DNA of 64,000 bases from SIG603 sp963589785 (GCA_963589785.1 CAVAMJ010000008.1:44422-108421), one strand, 5' to 3'. Positions 32,582 through 40,659 are shown, numbered from the stretch's first letter. Notes: generated from the letters alone by a model not told the origin. Program-made: numbers and translations.

Positions 32582-33946
32582 TTAGTTCTTGTTCTGATTT
32601 TCTTCCTTTTCAAGATTATTAAGAACCTTGAGGACTATCGGAACGCTAAGGCAGAATGCGCAGACATCGGCTACCGACTGAGTTATCTCAATTCCCTTTA
32701 AGCCGAGAAGTGCTCCGAGAATAACAAGAAGCGGAATGAAGAAGATGAACTGACGAGACATCGCAACGATTGTTGCGGGCACTGCCATACCCATGGTCTG
32801 AAGCATCATATTGCTGAGAACTACGGTTGCGGTGAGGAAGAGGGTCGCACACTGCCAGCGAAGTGCTACCGTGCCGATTGCGATAACATCGGGGTCGTCA
32901 CGGAAAATCTTGATGATGCTTGGGGCGAATATCGACATGACTATTCCGGCAACAAGCAGGAAGAGAGATGCAAACTTGACGCAGAAGAAGAACGCTTTCT
33001 TAACTCTGCTATAAAGTTTTGCGCCATAGTTAAATCCGCAGACAGGCTGAAATCCCTGACCGAAGCCGATGAGAACGCTCGATGCGAACATAGAAATTCT
33101 TGTGACAACGCTCATGCCTGCGATAGCGGCATCAGCACCGTATTTTCCTGCCATGGTGTTGAGCATGATTGTGGATACGCTCGCAAGGCTCTGTCTTGCA
33201 AAGGAGGGAACGCCGCCCTTGAAGACATCGGCAAAGACCTTTCCGCTCGGCTTGAAGTTCTTGAAGGAAATCGGAACGGCGGCTTTTTTAACATCGAGAT
33301 AGACGAGAATCGAGAAAGAGACAAACTGCGAAAGTCCGGTTGCGAAAGCCGCACCCGCAGTGCCCATTCCGAACACGAAGATGAAAAGCGGATCGAGTCC
33401 GATGTTAAGAACAGAGCCGACAGTCAAGCCGACAACGGCATAGGATGCGTTGCCCTGAAATCTCATCTGATTGTTGAGGATGAAGCTGCCGACGGAGAAC
33501 GGTGCGAAAATCAGTATCCAGCGAAGATATTCCACCGCATAGGGAAGAATGGTTTCCGTGGAGCCTAAAAGCATGCATATCGGCTCGATGAAGATAAGGC
33601 AGACGATGGCGAAGATTATCGCAAGAATTATTCCGCTGAAAAATCCGACCGATGCCATGACGGAAGCGTCTTTCTCATTTTTCGCTCCGAGCATACGGGA
33701 GATAAAGTTTCCGCTGCCCTGGCCGAAAAGGAATCCGAGTGCCTGAATGAGTGCCTGAAGTGAGAACGCAACGCCGACTGCGGCGGTTGCGCTAGTGCCG
33801 ATTTGACCGACAAAGAAGGTGTCCGCCATATTGTAAAAGGCAGTGATGAGCATTCCGATGATTGTCGGAACGGCAAGCTTGGCAACGAGCTTTTCGACAG
33901 GCTCTGTTGTCATTTTTTCAAATTTACTTTTTGTTTCTTTAGCCAT
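32582..33946 (-). CDS. MATE-family multidrug/sodium exporter
   Basis: A 454-residue, 12-helix MATE transporter of the DinF/NorM-like group. TEPVEKLVAKLAVPTIIGMLITAFYNMADTFFVG (N-terminal helix 1 region), FLFGQGSGNFISRMLGA and GFGQGFQPVCGFNYGA are the conserved blocks. I start at the ATG at 33946 because a TTGGAG site is just upstream. A frame nine codons longer lacks a ribosome binding site. The substrate is unknown. Confidence 0.93.
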   Translation of the reverse strand: MAKETKSKFEKMTTEPVEKLVAKLAVPTIIGMLITAFYNMADTFFVGQIGTSATAAVGVAFSLQALIQALGFLFGQGSGNFISRMLGAKNEKDASVMASVGFFSGIILAIIFAIVCLIFIEPICMLLGSTETILPYAVEYLRWILIFAPFSVGSFILNNQMRFQGNASYAVVGLTVGSVLNIGLDPLFIFVFGMGTAGAAFATGLSQFVSFSILVYLDVKKAAVPISFKNFKPSGKVFADVFKGGVPSFARQSLASVSTIMLNTMAGKYGADAAIAGMSVVTRISMFASSVLIGFGQGFQPVCGFNYGAKLYSRVKKAFFFCVKFASLFLLVAGIVMSIFAPSIIKIFRDDPDVIAIGTVALRWQCATLFLTATVVLSNMMLQTMGMAVPATIVAMSRQFIFFIPLLVILGALLGLKGIEITQSVADVCAFCLSVPIVLKVLNNLEKEENQNKN

Positions 33947-34129
33947 GATTACTCCAATCTTTCTTGTTTTCAATACTTTTTATACCGATTTAATATCACT
34001 TGCAACTATTATACTTTGAGCAAGGGAAAAACGCAACATAAATTTAAGGCTTTAATTTAAAGGCGACATAGATTATAATTATGATAAAAGATACCAATAT
34101 CAAAACCGATGAAAAGAGGTAATTTGTTT

Positions 34130-34897
34130 ATGAATATAAAGGAAATACTCGAAAAGCTGAAAAACGGAGAAATTTCCGACGAAGAAGCTGAGAAAATGAT
34201 ATATGAGCACACCCACGGAAAATACGAGGAAATGGGCTCTTTTGCAAAAATAGATACCGACAGAAAGGCAAGAACGGGCTTCGCCGAGGTTATATATTGT
34301 GCGGGCAAGGCAGACAGCTTTTTGCCCGATATATATAAGAGATTGTACGAGAAAAACGGCGAGGTCTTCGGAACAAGGGCAAGCCGTCATCAGTACGAGA
34401 TAGTAAAGGAAGTAATCCCCGAGATTGAGTACGACGAGGTGTCGAAAATTCTCAAGTACGAAAAGCCCGATAAACAGAGAATCGGCAAAATCGCAGTGTG
34501 CACCGCCGGAACGGCAGATATTCCCGTCGCTGAGGAGGCGGCACAGACAGCCGAATATTTCGGAACAAATGTCGTGAGAGTTTTTGATGTCGGCGTTGCG
34601 GGAATTCACCGACTTCTCTCTAAAGTCGATGCTATCGAGGACGCTAACTGCGTTGTTGCCGTAGCGGGTATGGAGGGTGCGCTTGCCAGCGTTATCGGCG
34701 GCCTTGCCTCATGCCCTGTCATTGCCGTTCCGACAAGTGTCGGCTATGGAGCAAGCTTCGGCGGCGTTTCTGCGCTTCTCACTATGATTAATTCATGTGC
34801 GAACGGAATTGCCACGGTAAACATCGATAACGGCTACGGTGCGGGCTATATCGCAACTCAGATTAACCGACTTGCGGTGAACGGAAAGGTGAAATGA
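34130..34897 (+). CDS. larB: LarB, nickel-pincer cofactor carboxylase/hydrolase
   Basis: A 255-residue LarB. It has an N-terminal helical part (LEKLKNGEISDEEAEKMI) and a C-terminal PurE-like domain: ICTAGTADIPVAEEA-type, DVGVAGIHRLL, VVAVAGMEGALASVIGGL and PVIAVPTSVGYGASFGG. LarB converts nicotinate adenine dinucleotide to the dicarboxylated mononucleotide, the first step in the Ni-pincer cofactor of lactate racemase-type enzymes. I use the ATG at 34130, 10 bp after AAGAGG, and not the one at 34109, which has no site. No larA, larC or larE is nearby. Confidence 0.93.
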   Translation: MNIKEILEKLKNGEISDEEAEKMIYEHTHGKYEEMGSFAKIDTDRKARTGFAEVIYCAGKADSFLPDIYKRLYEKNGEVFGTRASRHQYEIVKEVIPEIEYDEVSKILKYEKPDKQRIGKIAVCTAGTADIPVAEEAAQTAEYFGTNVVRVFDVGVAGIHRLLSKVDAIEDANCVVAVAGMEGALASVIGGLASCPVIAVPTSVGYGASFGGVSALLTMINSCANGIATVNIDNGYGAGYIATQINRLAVNGKVK

Positions 34898-34899
34898 TT

Positions 34900-34928
34900 G
34901 AAAGGGCGGATTTTTCCGTCCTTTTTTT
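34900..34928 (+). terminator. Terminator after larB
   Basis: AAAGGGCGGA/TCCGTCCTTT stem followed by T7. Confidence 0.85.
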
Positions 34929-35051
34929 GTTTGAAATTTTACTTTAGCAATCGCTAAATACACACGGAAATTATATTTAATTATGCAAATAAAGAACAAA
35001 AACAAAGGAGATTAAGCCTTAGTTTTCTATGCTTGATAAGCTAATATGTGT

Positions 35052-35080
35052 TTGACAAAGAAGATATTGTAAGTTACAAT
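35052..35080 (+). promoter_or_regulatory. Promoter of the polysaccharide/RiPP locus
   Basis: TTGACA and TACAAT with a 17-bp spacer. About 100 nt of leader follow before the Wzz-like gene, with a GATAGGCTATC palindrome at about 35117-35127. Confidence 0.7.
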
Positions 35081-35187
35081 TTATAGGTTAGAAAAGGATA
35101 GTTTGCTAATTAGGCGATAGGCTATCTTAAATAAATTACAGAGGGATATCTAACAGGAAATTTAAGAGATTTACAGAGAGGTGCAAA

Positions 35188-36027
35188 TTGGCAGAAGAAA
35201 ATCAAGTATCTCGTGGGCAGACGGATGTCGTCAGCAGCGAGATGGTCGAGCAACTCATTAACAAGGCGATAAAAGAGGCAGTCGAAAAAGACAGAAAAGC
35301 CGAAGCCGCAAAGAGAGCAGAGCTAGAAAGAAAAAACAATACTATCGATTTATTTGAGCTTTTTTACCGTTTGGTGGAAAATCTCAAGCTTGTCATTGCG
35401 CTTGCCGTAATCGGAGCGGTTATCGGCGGAGCGTATGCTAAGTTCTTTACGGGCCCGATTTATTCGGCTACAAGCAAGCTTTATGTCATTCAGAAGTACT
35501 CTGACGGTACAAGTGTCACGTCAACCGATTTGAAGCTTGGCTCAGACCTTATAAACGACTACACCGAGGTTTTCAAGACCTGGGAAATTCATGAAGCTGT
35601 AAGAAACGCTTTGAACCTAAATTATACGAATGGTCAGCTTTCTTCCATGCTCAGCATTTCCGTTCCGACCGACACGAGAATTGTTTACATCAACGTAAGA
35701 TGCAGTGACCCTCAGCTTGCGGCGGATATAGCAAACGCATATGCGACAGCCGCAAAGGAATTTATCGAGAAAAACATGCAGACTCTCGAGCCGAGTGTTT
35801 TCTCGACGGCGACGGTTCCGACATATTCCATTGCAAGCGGCCCCATGCACTATATTTTCTTGGGCTTCGTAGCGGGCGCTATGCTCAGCGTTGTCATTGT
35901 TACGATGTTCCTCCTTCTTGACGACCGCCCAAGATCCCCGGAGGACGTCGCAAAATATGCGGGCGTTCCTACCTTAACGGTTATACCCTCTACTCGTAAG
36001 ATGAAAAATAAGGAGGGCAGAATCTAA
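35188..36027 (+). CDS. Wzz/YveK-like polysaccharide co-polymerase and kinase adaptor
   Basis: A 279-residue Wzz-family membrane protein. A charged cytoplasmic N-terminus of about 60 residues precedes helix 1 (LKLVIALAVIGAVIGGAYA) and an external loop of about 140 residues (IYSATSKLYVIQKYSDGTSV). Helix 2 (GFVAGAMLSVVIVTMFLLLDD) ends in a short cytoplasmic tail. In Firmicutes such proteins activate the separate BY-kinase, which is the next gene, with TAATGA coupling. The start is TTG at 35188 after AGAGAGGTG. Confidence 0.87.
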   Translation: MAEENQVSRGQTDVVSSEMVEQLINKAIKEAVEKDRKAEAAKRAELERKNNTIDLFELFYRLVENLKLVIALAVIGAVIGGAYAKFFTGPIYSATSKLYVIQKYSDGTSVTSTDLKLGSDLINDYTEVFKTWEIHEAVRNALNLNYTNGQLSSMLSISVPTDTRIVYINVRCSDPQLAADIANAYATAAKEFIEKNMQTLEPSVFSTATVPTYSIASGPMHYIFLGFVAGAMLSVVIVTMFLLLDDRPRSPEDVAKYAGVPTLTVIPSTRKMKNKEGRI

Positions 36028-36782
36028 TGATTAAGCACTTAGAAATATCGAATTTTCCTAAGCTTGACTATATGTGCTCCGAGGCGATGAATACTCTCTG
36101 CACAAACCTTCTTTACTGCGGTGATCAGAACAAGGTAATCCTTATCACAAGCCGCTATGCCGGTGAGGGAAAAAGCTATGTGTCTATGAATCTCTTCCGT
36201 TCCTTTGCGAACATCAAGAAGAGAGTCGTTCTGATTGATGCTGACCTGAGAAGATCGAGCTTAGTCGGAAGATACGGAATTAATTTCACCGATGAAAATG
36301 CTCCCGGACTTGCGCAGTATCTTGCCGGACTTTGCAAGATGGACGATGCTGTCTACAAGACTAACTATGACGGAATGTACATGGTGCCTGTAGGAAGAAC
36401 TGTAAGCAACTCAATTTCTCTTCTCTCATCTCCGAGAATGGGCTATCTCATAAAGAAATTAAGAGAGCAGTTCGATATAATTTTGATTGATACTTCGCCT
36501 ATCGGCATGATAGTCGATGCTCTCGACATCGCTAAGCACTGCGACGGTTCTCTTTTGGTTGTCTCATATAAGCGAGGCAAGCGCAAGGAGATCACCGAGG
36601 CGGTAAATCAGCTTGAAAATACGGGCTGTTCGTGCCTTGGTACGGTTTTAAATAACGTAAACCTCAAGACTCTAAGCTCGAGAAAGTATTACTATACTTC
36701 GGAGAAATACACTAAGAAGTATTATAAACAATACGACACTCCCAAAAAGAAGCGCTGGGGTATCGGTAACAAAAGCCGATAA
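36027..36782 (+). CDS. Bacterial tyrosine kinase (CpsD/CapB-like)
   Basis: A 251-residue BY-kinase. It has Walker A ITSRYAGEGKSYVSMNL, Walker A' VVLIDADLRRSSL and Walker B FDIILIDTSPIG. A C-terminal tyrosine cluster (KYYYTSEKYTKKYYKQYDTP) is the autophosphorylation site. It controls polymerisation or export of capsule/exopolysaccharide together with the Wzz-like adaptor and the PHP phosphatase that follows with TAATGA overlap. Confidence 0.93.
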   Translation: MIKHLEISNFPKLDYMCSEAMNTLCTNLLYCGDQNKVILITSRYAGEGKSYVSMNLFRSFANIKKRVVLIDADLRRSSLVGRYGINFTDENAPGLAQYLAGLCKMDDAVYKTNYDGMYMVPVGRTVSNSISLLSSPRMGYLIKKLREQFDIILIDTSPIGMIVDALDIAKHCDGSLLVVSYKRGKRKEITEAVNQLENTGCSCLGTVLNNVNLKTLSSRKYYYTSEKYTKKYYKQYDTPKKKRWGIGNKSR

Positions 36783-37483
36783 TGAAAGGCTTTGTGGATA
36801 TTCACCAGCACCTTGTTTGGGGTGTTGATGACGGCGCAAAAACTTTTGAGGACAGCATAGCGCTCCTCAAAAGAAGTGCCGAACAGGGCGTGAGAATAAT
36901 CATAGCTACGCCGCATGTGCTGTCGGGAATTGAGCCGTTCCCTTATGAGAAATTCCGTGAGCACTTTTTGGAGCTAAAGCGGATTTGCACCGAGGAGAAC
37001 ATACCGATTAAGCTTCTCCCGGGGGCGGAGGTCTTTTACACCGAGCACACTCTGAATATGCTTCTCGACAAGAGAATTCCCACCTTGAACGGAACGAGGT
37101 TTATCCTCATCGAGTTTAACGAGGATGTCTCTTGGAGAAACATAGAAAAAGCGGTGCGGGATCTATTCAACAACGGCTACCGACCGATTGTCGCTCACGT
37201 CGAGAGATATTCATCCATGTTTTCTCACAGAAAACAGGCAGAATTACTGCGTGAGGAAACTGGAGTGAAGTACCAGGTGAACTGCGGCTCGATAATTGAG
37301 CCGAAAAGCTTTTGGCAGAAGCGTTTTTTAGAGCATATGTTAAAAAACAGGCTTATTGATGCCGTGGCAACAGATGCTCACAACATGGAGAGAAGACCGC
37401 CGAATATGCTGAGAGCATATAAGATACTTAAAGAAAAATACGGGAGCGAGTACGCTTATAAGCTTACTCACTTCGGTTTTTGA
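36782..37483 (+). CDS. PHP-type tyrosine-protein phosphatase (CpsB/YwqE-like)
   Basis: A 233-residue metal-dependent phosphatase. FVDIHQHLVWGVDDGAKT provides the first His pair, ATPHVLSG the second, and VAHVERYSSMF and ATDAHNMERRPP the last metal ligands. It reverses BY-kinase tyrosine phosphorylation in capsule regulation. It is translationally coupled to the kinase and overlaps the following peptidase gene. Confidence 0.92.
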   Translation: MKGFVDIHQHLVWGVDDGAKTFEDSIALLKRSAEQGVRIIIATPHVLSGIEPFPYEKFREHFLELKRICTEENIPIKLLPGAEVFYTEHTLNMLLDKRIPTLNGTRFILIEFNEDVSWRNIEKAVRDLFNNGYRPIVAHVERYSSMFSHRKQAELLREETGVKYQVNCGSIIEPKSFWQKRFLEHMLKNRLIDAVATDAHNMERRPPNMLRAYKILKEKYGSEYAYKLTHFGF

Positions 37484-37503
37484 AAGGACGATACTGCGAA
37501 ACG

Positions 37504-38001
37504 ATGAATGATGCCGATAGAAGTCTGCGCTTATCAATCGACCAGTGGCACGAGCTTTGTAAGGAAGATGTCGCTTTGCCGATGAGAATAATGGTGTACG
37601 GCTCGAGTATGTCGCCGCTCATCAGAATAAAGCGTGATTACGTCACGATAGTTCCGATGCGGCGAGAGCCGATTGTCGGAGACATTGTGCTTTTCAGAGA
37701 TTTTGTCGGTGACCGCTATGTGCTTCACCGTGTGTGGGAGATGCATGACGACACGGTCATCACGTTCGGAGATCATTGTTTTTACCCCGACGCACCCATG
37801 AAAAGGGACTGCGTGTGGGGATTGGCTGTGAAAATAGAAAGAGGAAAAAAGGTAATTTCGACGGACAGCGAAAAGGCTCGATCAATGGGGCTAAAGTGGG
37901 CGAAAGCCGAGCATATGGCTTTATGGCTTCGCCGAAAGACACTCGGCAGAGCTCGCCGCTTTGCCGCCGGAATTTATCACAAGATTAAGGGCGACAGGTG
38001 A
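37504..38001 (+). CDS. Soluble S24/S26-like peptidase in RiPP locus
   Basis: A protein of about 165 residues with the signal-peptidase fold but no membrane helix. YGSSMSPLIRIKRDYV gives the nucleophile Ser (GxSMxP) and GDIVLFRDFVGDRYVLHRVW the box with His in VLHRV. That points to the Ser/His arrangement of SipW/ER-type enzymes and not a Ser/Lys dyad. FGDHCFYPDAPM matches the last conserved box. I use the ATG at 37504. A TTG at 37480, overlapping the phosphatase stop, would add eight residues, and neither has an ideal ribosome binding site. It is directly upstream of the radical SAM gene, and I infer that it removes the precursor leader. Confidence 0.72.
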   Translation: MNDADRSLRLSIDQWHELCKEDVALPMRIMVYGSSMSPLIRIKRDYVTIVPMRREPIVGDIVLFRDFVGDRYVLHRVWEMHDDTVITFGDHCFYPDAPMKRDCVWGLAVKIERGKKVISTDSEKARSMGLKWAKAEHMALWLRRKTLGRARRFAAGIYHKIKGDR

Positions 38002-38005
38002 TAGC

Positions 38006-39154
38006 ATGGCAGAAGAAACACAGGCACTTCCAAGGAATTTAGCTGAGCTTATGGCGAAGCTTGATGCCGAGGGAATAACGGATTACCGCCGATACAAGGA
38101 AATATGCAGTTATCTTGACTTCAAGTCCAGAGAAAAATTAATCCCCATTAAGGGCACATTCGAATTAACTCCGCTTTGCAATCTCGACTGCAAGATGTGC
38201 TATGTCCACCTAAACCGTGACCAGCTAAAGGGCGCAAGCCTTTTGACGGTCGAGCAGTGGAAAGACCTCATGCAGCAGGCAATTGATAACGGCATGATGT
38301 TCGCCTCAATCACGGGCGGCGAGTGCCTCACTTACCCTGGTTTCAAGGAGCTGTATCTTTTCTTGCAGGAGAGAGGAATCCAGATTAATATTCTTTCTAA
38401 CGGTATTCTCATGGATGACGATATGGTCGAGTTCCTCAAGGTGAACCGTCCCGCACTCATTCAGGTCACTGTTTACGGCACGAGCGACGATGGCTACGAA
38501 AAGGTCACGGGCAGACGAGAGTTCGACAGAGTTATGAAGAACATCACCGCACTCAAGGATGCGGGTATGCCGCTTACCATTGCGATAACTCCGAATGAAT
38601 TTATGGATGACGGCGTGGAGCTTGTGCGTTTGCTCTCTGAGAAAGGCTTCACATTCTCCGTTAACTCGGGAATTATGAGCCCACACGAGAACACGGGCAG
38701 AGAGATTCACGATGCCGCAGTTATGACCTATGTGGACATCATGAGAGCGTGGCGAGAGGAGACAGGCAAGGAGCTTTTGCCTAAGTGCGATGAGGAAGAC
38801 CTCCCCGCAGTCGGCGGAAACGGCGAGCATGTCAAAGGCATTAAGTGTGCGGCCGGCAGAAGCGCATTTGCTATCGGCTGGAACGGACTCATGCGCCCGT
38901 GCAATATGTTCCCGTGTGAACCGCAGAATGTGCTTGAAATGGGATTTAATGCCGCATGGAAGAAACTTAACGATATTGCGACTAATTTCGTCACTCCTGT
39001 CGAATGTGACGGATGCAAGTATCAGAGATCGTGCAAGCACTGCGTAGTCGAGCATGCTTCGGGAGCGCCTGTCGGCCATGCGAACCCCAGAACCTGCGAG
39101 TGGGTGAAGTGCATGATAAAAGAAGGAATTTATCGATTTGTTCCTAACGATTAA
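38006..39154 (+). CDS. Radical SAM/SPASM peptide-modifying enzyme
   Basis: A 382-residue radical SAM protein. The [4Fe-4S]-SAM motif is CNLDCKMC (Cys 58, 62, 65), with SITGGECLTYPGF and INILSNGILMD as barrel motifs. The C-terminal SPASM/twitch region has many cysteines: IKCAAGRSAFAIGW, MRPCNMFPC and CDGCKYQRSCKHC, with CEWVKC at the end. The N-terminal 45 residues before the barrel could be a recognition segment. An AGGTGA site is 4 bp before the ATG, giving a start at 38006 inside the peptidase-proximal region. With five Cys-containing precursor genes downstream, thioether or other crosslink formation on the peptides is the likely reaction (inference). Confidence 0.9.
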   Translation: MAEETQALPRNLAELMAKLDAEGITDYRRYKEICSYLDFKSREKLIPIKGTFELTPLCNLDCKMCYVHLNRDQLKGASLLTVEQWKDLMQQAIDNGMMFASITGGECLTYPGFKELYLFLQERGIQINILSNGILMDDDMVEFLKVNRPALIQVTVYGTSDDGYEKVTGRREFDRVMKNITALKDAGMPLTIAITPNEFMDDGVELVRLLSEKGFTFSVNSGIMSPHENTGREIHDAAVMTYVDIMRAWREETGKELLPKCDEEDLPAVGGNGEHVKGIKCAAGRSAFAIGWNGLMRPCNMFPCEPQNVLEMGFNAAWKKLNDIATNFVTPVECDGCKYQRSCKHCVVEHASGAPVGHANPRTCEWVKCMIKEGIYRFVPND

Positions 39155-39257
39155 GGAAATAAAATCGAAAAATTCACGGAAGAAAGCCGTGGAAATCAAA
39201 AAATCCGAATATTTTGCGGTTTTTTGAGGCTTTTTTGAGTTTTATTTGCAAAAAAGC

Positions 39258-39287
39258 TTGTTAATTAATCGTATATTGTGATAAAAT
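39258..39287 (+). promoter_or_regulatory. Possible promoter upstream of the precursor genes
   Basis: TTGTTA and TAAAAT with 18-bp spacing in the 366-bp gap after the radical SAM gene. The gap also holds a TTCACGG/CCGTGGAA stem-loop at about 39174-39197 and a second possible -10 (TATCAT, 39441-39446) beside the palindrome. I see no gene in the gap. Confidence 0.4.
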
Positions 39288-39456
39288 ATTGTATACACGA
39301 ATAATACACGAAAAATAAATGCTTTTATGAACGCTTTTGTTTAACCAAAATTTTTCGTATTAAAGGCAATTAGCTGCGTTTAACGGATAAAAAGTCGGTT
39401 TGATAAGGCGAAAAGAAGTTTTATTTTTAGGTAAATGTGGTATCATTAAGGTGTAT

Positions 39457-39478
39457 AAAGTGTATTTTAATACACTTT
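39457..39478 (+). promoter_or_regulatory. Palindrome ahead of the precursor array (operator or hairpin)
   Basis: AAAGTGTATT-TT-AATACACTTT, a perfect 10-bp inverted repeat. It starts 10 bp after a TATCAT -10-like box (39441-39446) and 42 bp before the first precursor, a good place for a repressor site. Confidence 0.55.
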
Positions 39479-39520
39479 AAGATATTAGTGATAATTAAAA
39501 CTGAAACAGAGGGAATAATA

Positions 39521-39667
39521 ATGAAGAAAGTTTACGAAAAGCCGATGGCTGAGAAAATTGAATTCGACTACAAAAATCAGGTAGTTGCTTCATCGACAAC
39601 TTGTGATTATATAATTGAAAATGAGTACGGGCATGGATGTACCAATCGATATACAACTGCTGTATAA
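39521..39667 (+). CDS. RiPP precursor peptide 1 (48 residues)
   Basis: A precursor with leader MKKVYEKPMAEKIEFDYKNQ-VVAS and core S-TTCDYIIENEYGHGCTNRY-TTAV. The leader matches the other four copies at Tyr5, Pro8, Glu11, Lys12, Phe15, Asp16, Tyr17, Asn19, Gln20 and VVAS (21-24). The core has two cysteines (28 and 40). AGAGGGA lies 7 bp before the ATG. It lacks the Gly25 found in all other copies. Confidence 0.88.
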   Translation: MKKVYEKPMAEKIEFDYKNQVVASSTTCDYIIENEYGHGCTNRYTTAV

Positions 39668-39708
39668 TATATAAGATATTAAAGTCGAGAATCGAGGCGG
39701 AATAATTA

Positions 39709-39798
39709 GATAAAACTTATAGTTCTCCTGTTGCGAAGAAATTATTTAACTACAAATAGCAGGTCATAAAAGGGGTATTAGGCTCTGAATGCAAGTGA
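39709..39798 (+). pseudogene. Decayed RiPP precursor copy
   Basis: Translation from 39709 gives DKTYSSPVAKKLFNYK, stop, QVIKGVLGSECK, stop. It aligns with the leader KTYETPVVDKVNFDYKNQVV, with the Asn codon replaced by TAG at 39757-39759. The start codon has been lost (GAT in place of ATG) and a GGCGG remnant of the ribosome binding site remains upstream. The cysteine position is still recognisable. This lies in the 220-bp gap between precursors 1 and 2. Confidence 0.75.
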
Positions 39799-39887
39799 CG
39801 GCTATGATTTTATAGAAGGCATATGCCGGATGATTTAAGTTAAAAAAGAGATTGAAAGTGAAAAAACGTAAAGTGAGGACAAACTAC

Positions 39888-40040
39888 ATGAAAAAAACTT
39901 ATGAGACACCTGTAGTCGATAAGGTAAACTTCGACTATAGAAACCAGGTTGTTGCTTCCGGATGCTCCAGACAGTGGGGTTATACGGGTGATCAGACAAA
40001 TTGCCATGATCATTCAACACCGTACGGAAACGAAGCATAA
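39888..40040 (+). CDS. RiPP precursor peptide 2 (50 residues)
   Basis: The leader MKKTYETPVVDKVNFDYRNQ-VVASG is followed by a core with Cys26 and Cys39 (CSRQWGYTGDQTNC) and a His/Pro/Tyr tail. GAGGACAAACTAC precedes the ATG. The leader differs from the others only at Asp11 (usually Glu) and Arg18 (usually Lys). Confidence 0.9.
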   Translation: MKKTYETPVVDKVNFDYRNQVVASGCSRQWGYTGDQTNCHDHSTPYGNEA

Positions 40041-40055
40041 TTGGGAGGCAGCAAC

Positions 40056-40211
40056 ATGAAAAAAACATACGAAACACCATCAGTAGAGAAAGTAAATTTT
40101 GACTATAAGAATCAGGTAGTAGCTTCAGGTGGATCCAGCACTTGTTACTTCAGAAATATTGGAGCATCCGGTTGTGAATCCAAAATAGAATATATACTTC
40201 AGGGCACCTGA
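40056..40211 (+). CDS. RiPP precursor peptide 3 (51 residues)
   Basis: It is too short to be noticed by usual length filters but clearly a family member: leader MKKTYETPSVEKVNFDYKNQ-VVASG, core with Cys30 and Cys40 (CYFRNIGASGC) ending SKIEYILQGT. The ribosome binding site TGGGAGG is 8 bp upstream. The start lies 15 bp after the stop of precursor 2, so they share one transcript. Confidence 0.9.
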   Translation: MKKTYETPSVEKVNFDYKNQVVASGGSSTCYFRNIGASGCESKIEYILQGT

Positions 40212-40246
40212 TTTAGAATAGGAAAAATAAAAGAGAGGTTAGAAAG

Positions 40247-40411
40247 ATGAAAAAATTATACGAAGCTCCTTCGGCAGAGAAAGTAAATTTCGACTATAAG
40301 AACCAGGTTGTTGCTTCAGGCGCAACAGGCTGCGGTACTGTTTATGGCTGGAGAACAGAGACAACAACTCAGACATGTCATGAGCAGCATTACCAGGAAA
40401 ACGTGGTTTGA
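40247..40411 (+). CDS. RiPP precursor peptide 4 (54 residues)
   Basis: The leader MKKLYEAPSAEKVNFDYKNQ-VVASG is followed by a Thr-rich core with Cys29 and Cys44 (CGTVYGWRTETTTQTC) and the tail HEQHYQENVV. GAGAGG lies upstream of the ATG. Confidence 0.9.
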   Translation: MKKLYEAPSAEKVNFDYKNQVVASGATGCGTVYGWRTETTTQTCHEQHYQENVV

Positions 40412-40426
40412 TAGGAGGAATTGAAA

Positions 40427-40597
40427 ATGAGAAGAGTTTACAGTGAACCAGTAGTAGAGAAGATCGAATTTGATTATAACAATCAGGTTGTAGCATCTGG
40501 TGGAAAAGGATGCAGTTATGTTTACAACAACTATGACCCGGCTTCAGGCGGATCATGTGTTGTAGATCCAACTCATTCACCTACATATAGAGTCTAA
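40427..40597 (+). CDS. RiPP precursor peptide 5 (56 residues)
   Basis: The leader MRRVYSEPVVEKIEFDYNNQ-VVASG is followed by a core with Cys29 and Cys44 (CSYVYNNYDPASGGSC) and a Pro/Thr tail. AGGAGG lies 8 bp before the ATG. It is the last of the array. A terminator follows at 40612. Confidence 0.9.
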   Translation: MRRVYSEPVVEKIEFDYNNQVVASGGKGCSYVYNNYDPASGGSCVVDPTHSPTYRV

Positions 40598-40611
40598 AAT
40601 ACATATAATTA

Positions 40612-40645
40612 AGAGGCAGCAGCCCATCGGTGCTGTCTCTTTTTT
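40612..40645 (+). terminator. Terminator between precursors and HprK/PqqD gene
   Basis: AGAGGCAGCAGCC/GGTGCTGTCTCT stem (one bulge/mismatch) with a CATC loop and a T6 tail. It should make the precursor mRNA more abundant than the downstream enzyme mRNA, with some readthrough needed for the HprK-like gene 15 bp later. Confidence 0.85.
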
Positions 40646-40659
40646 AATGAACAGAGAAT

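Noticed and set aside
38306..39199. A 297-codon minus-strand frame opposite the radical SAM gene
   Set aside because: The plus-strand gene has clear Fe-S motifs. The antisense frame reflects codon bias only.
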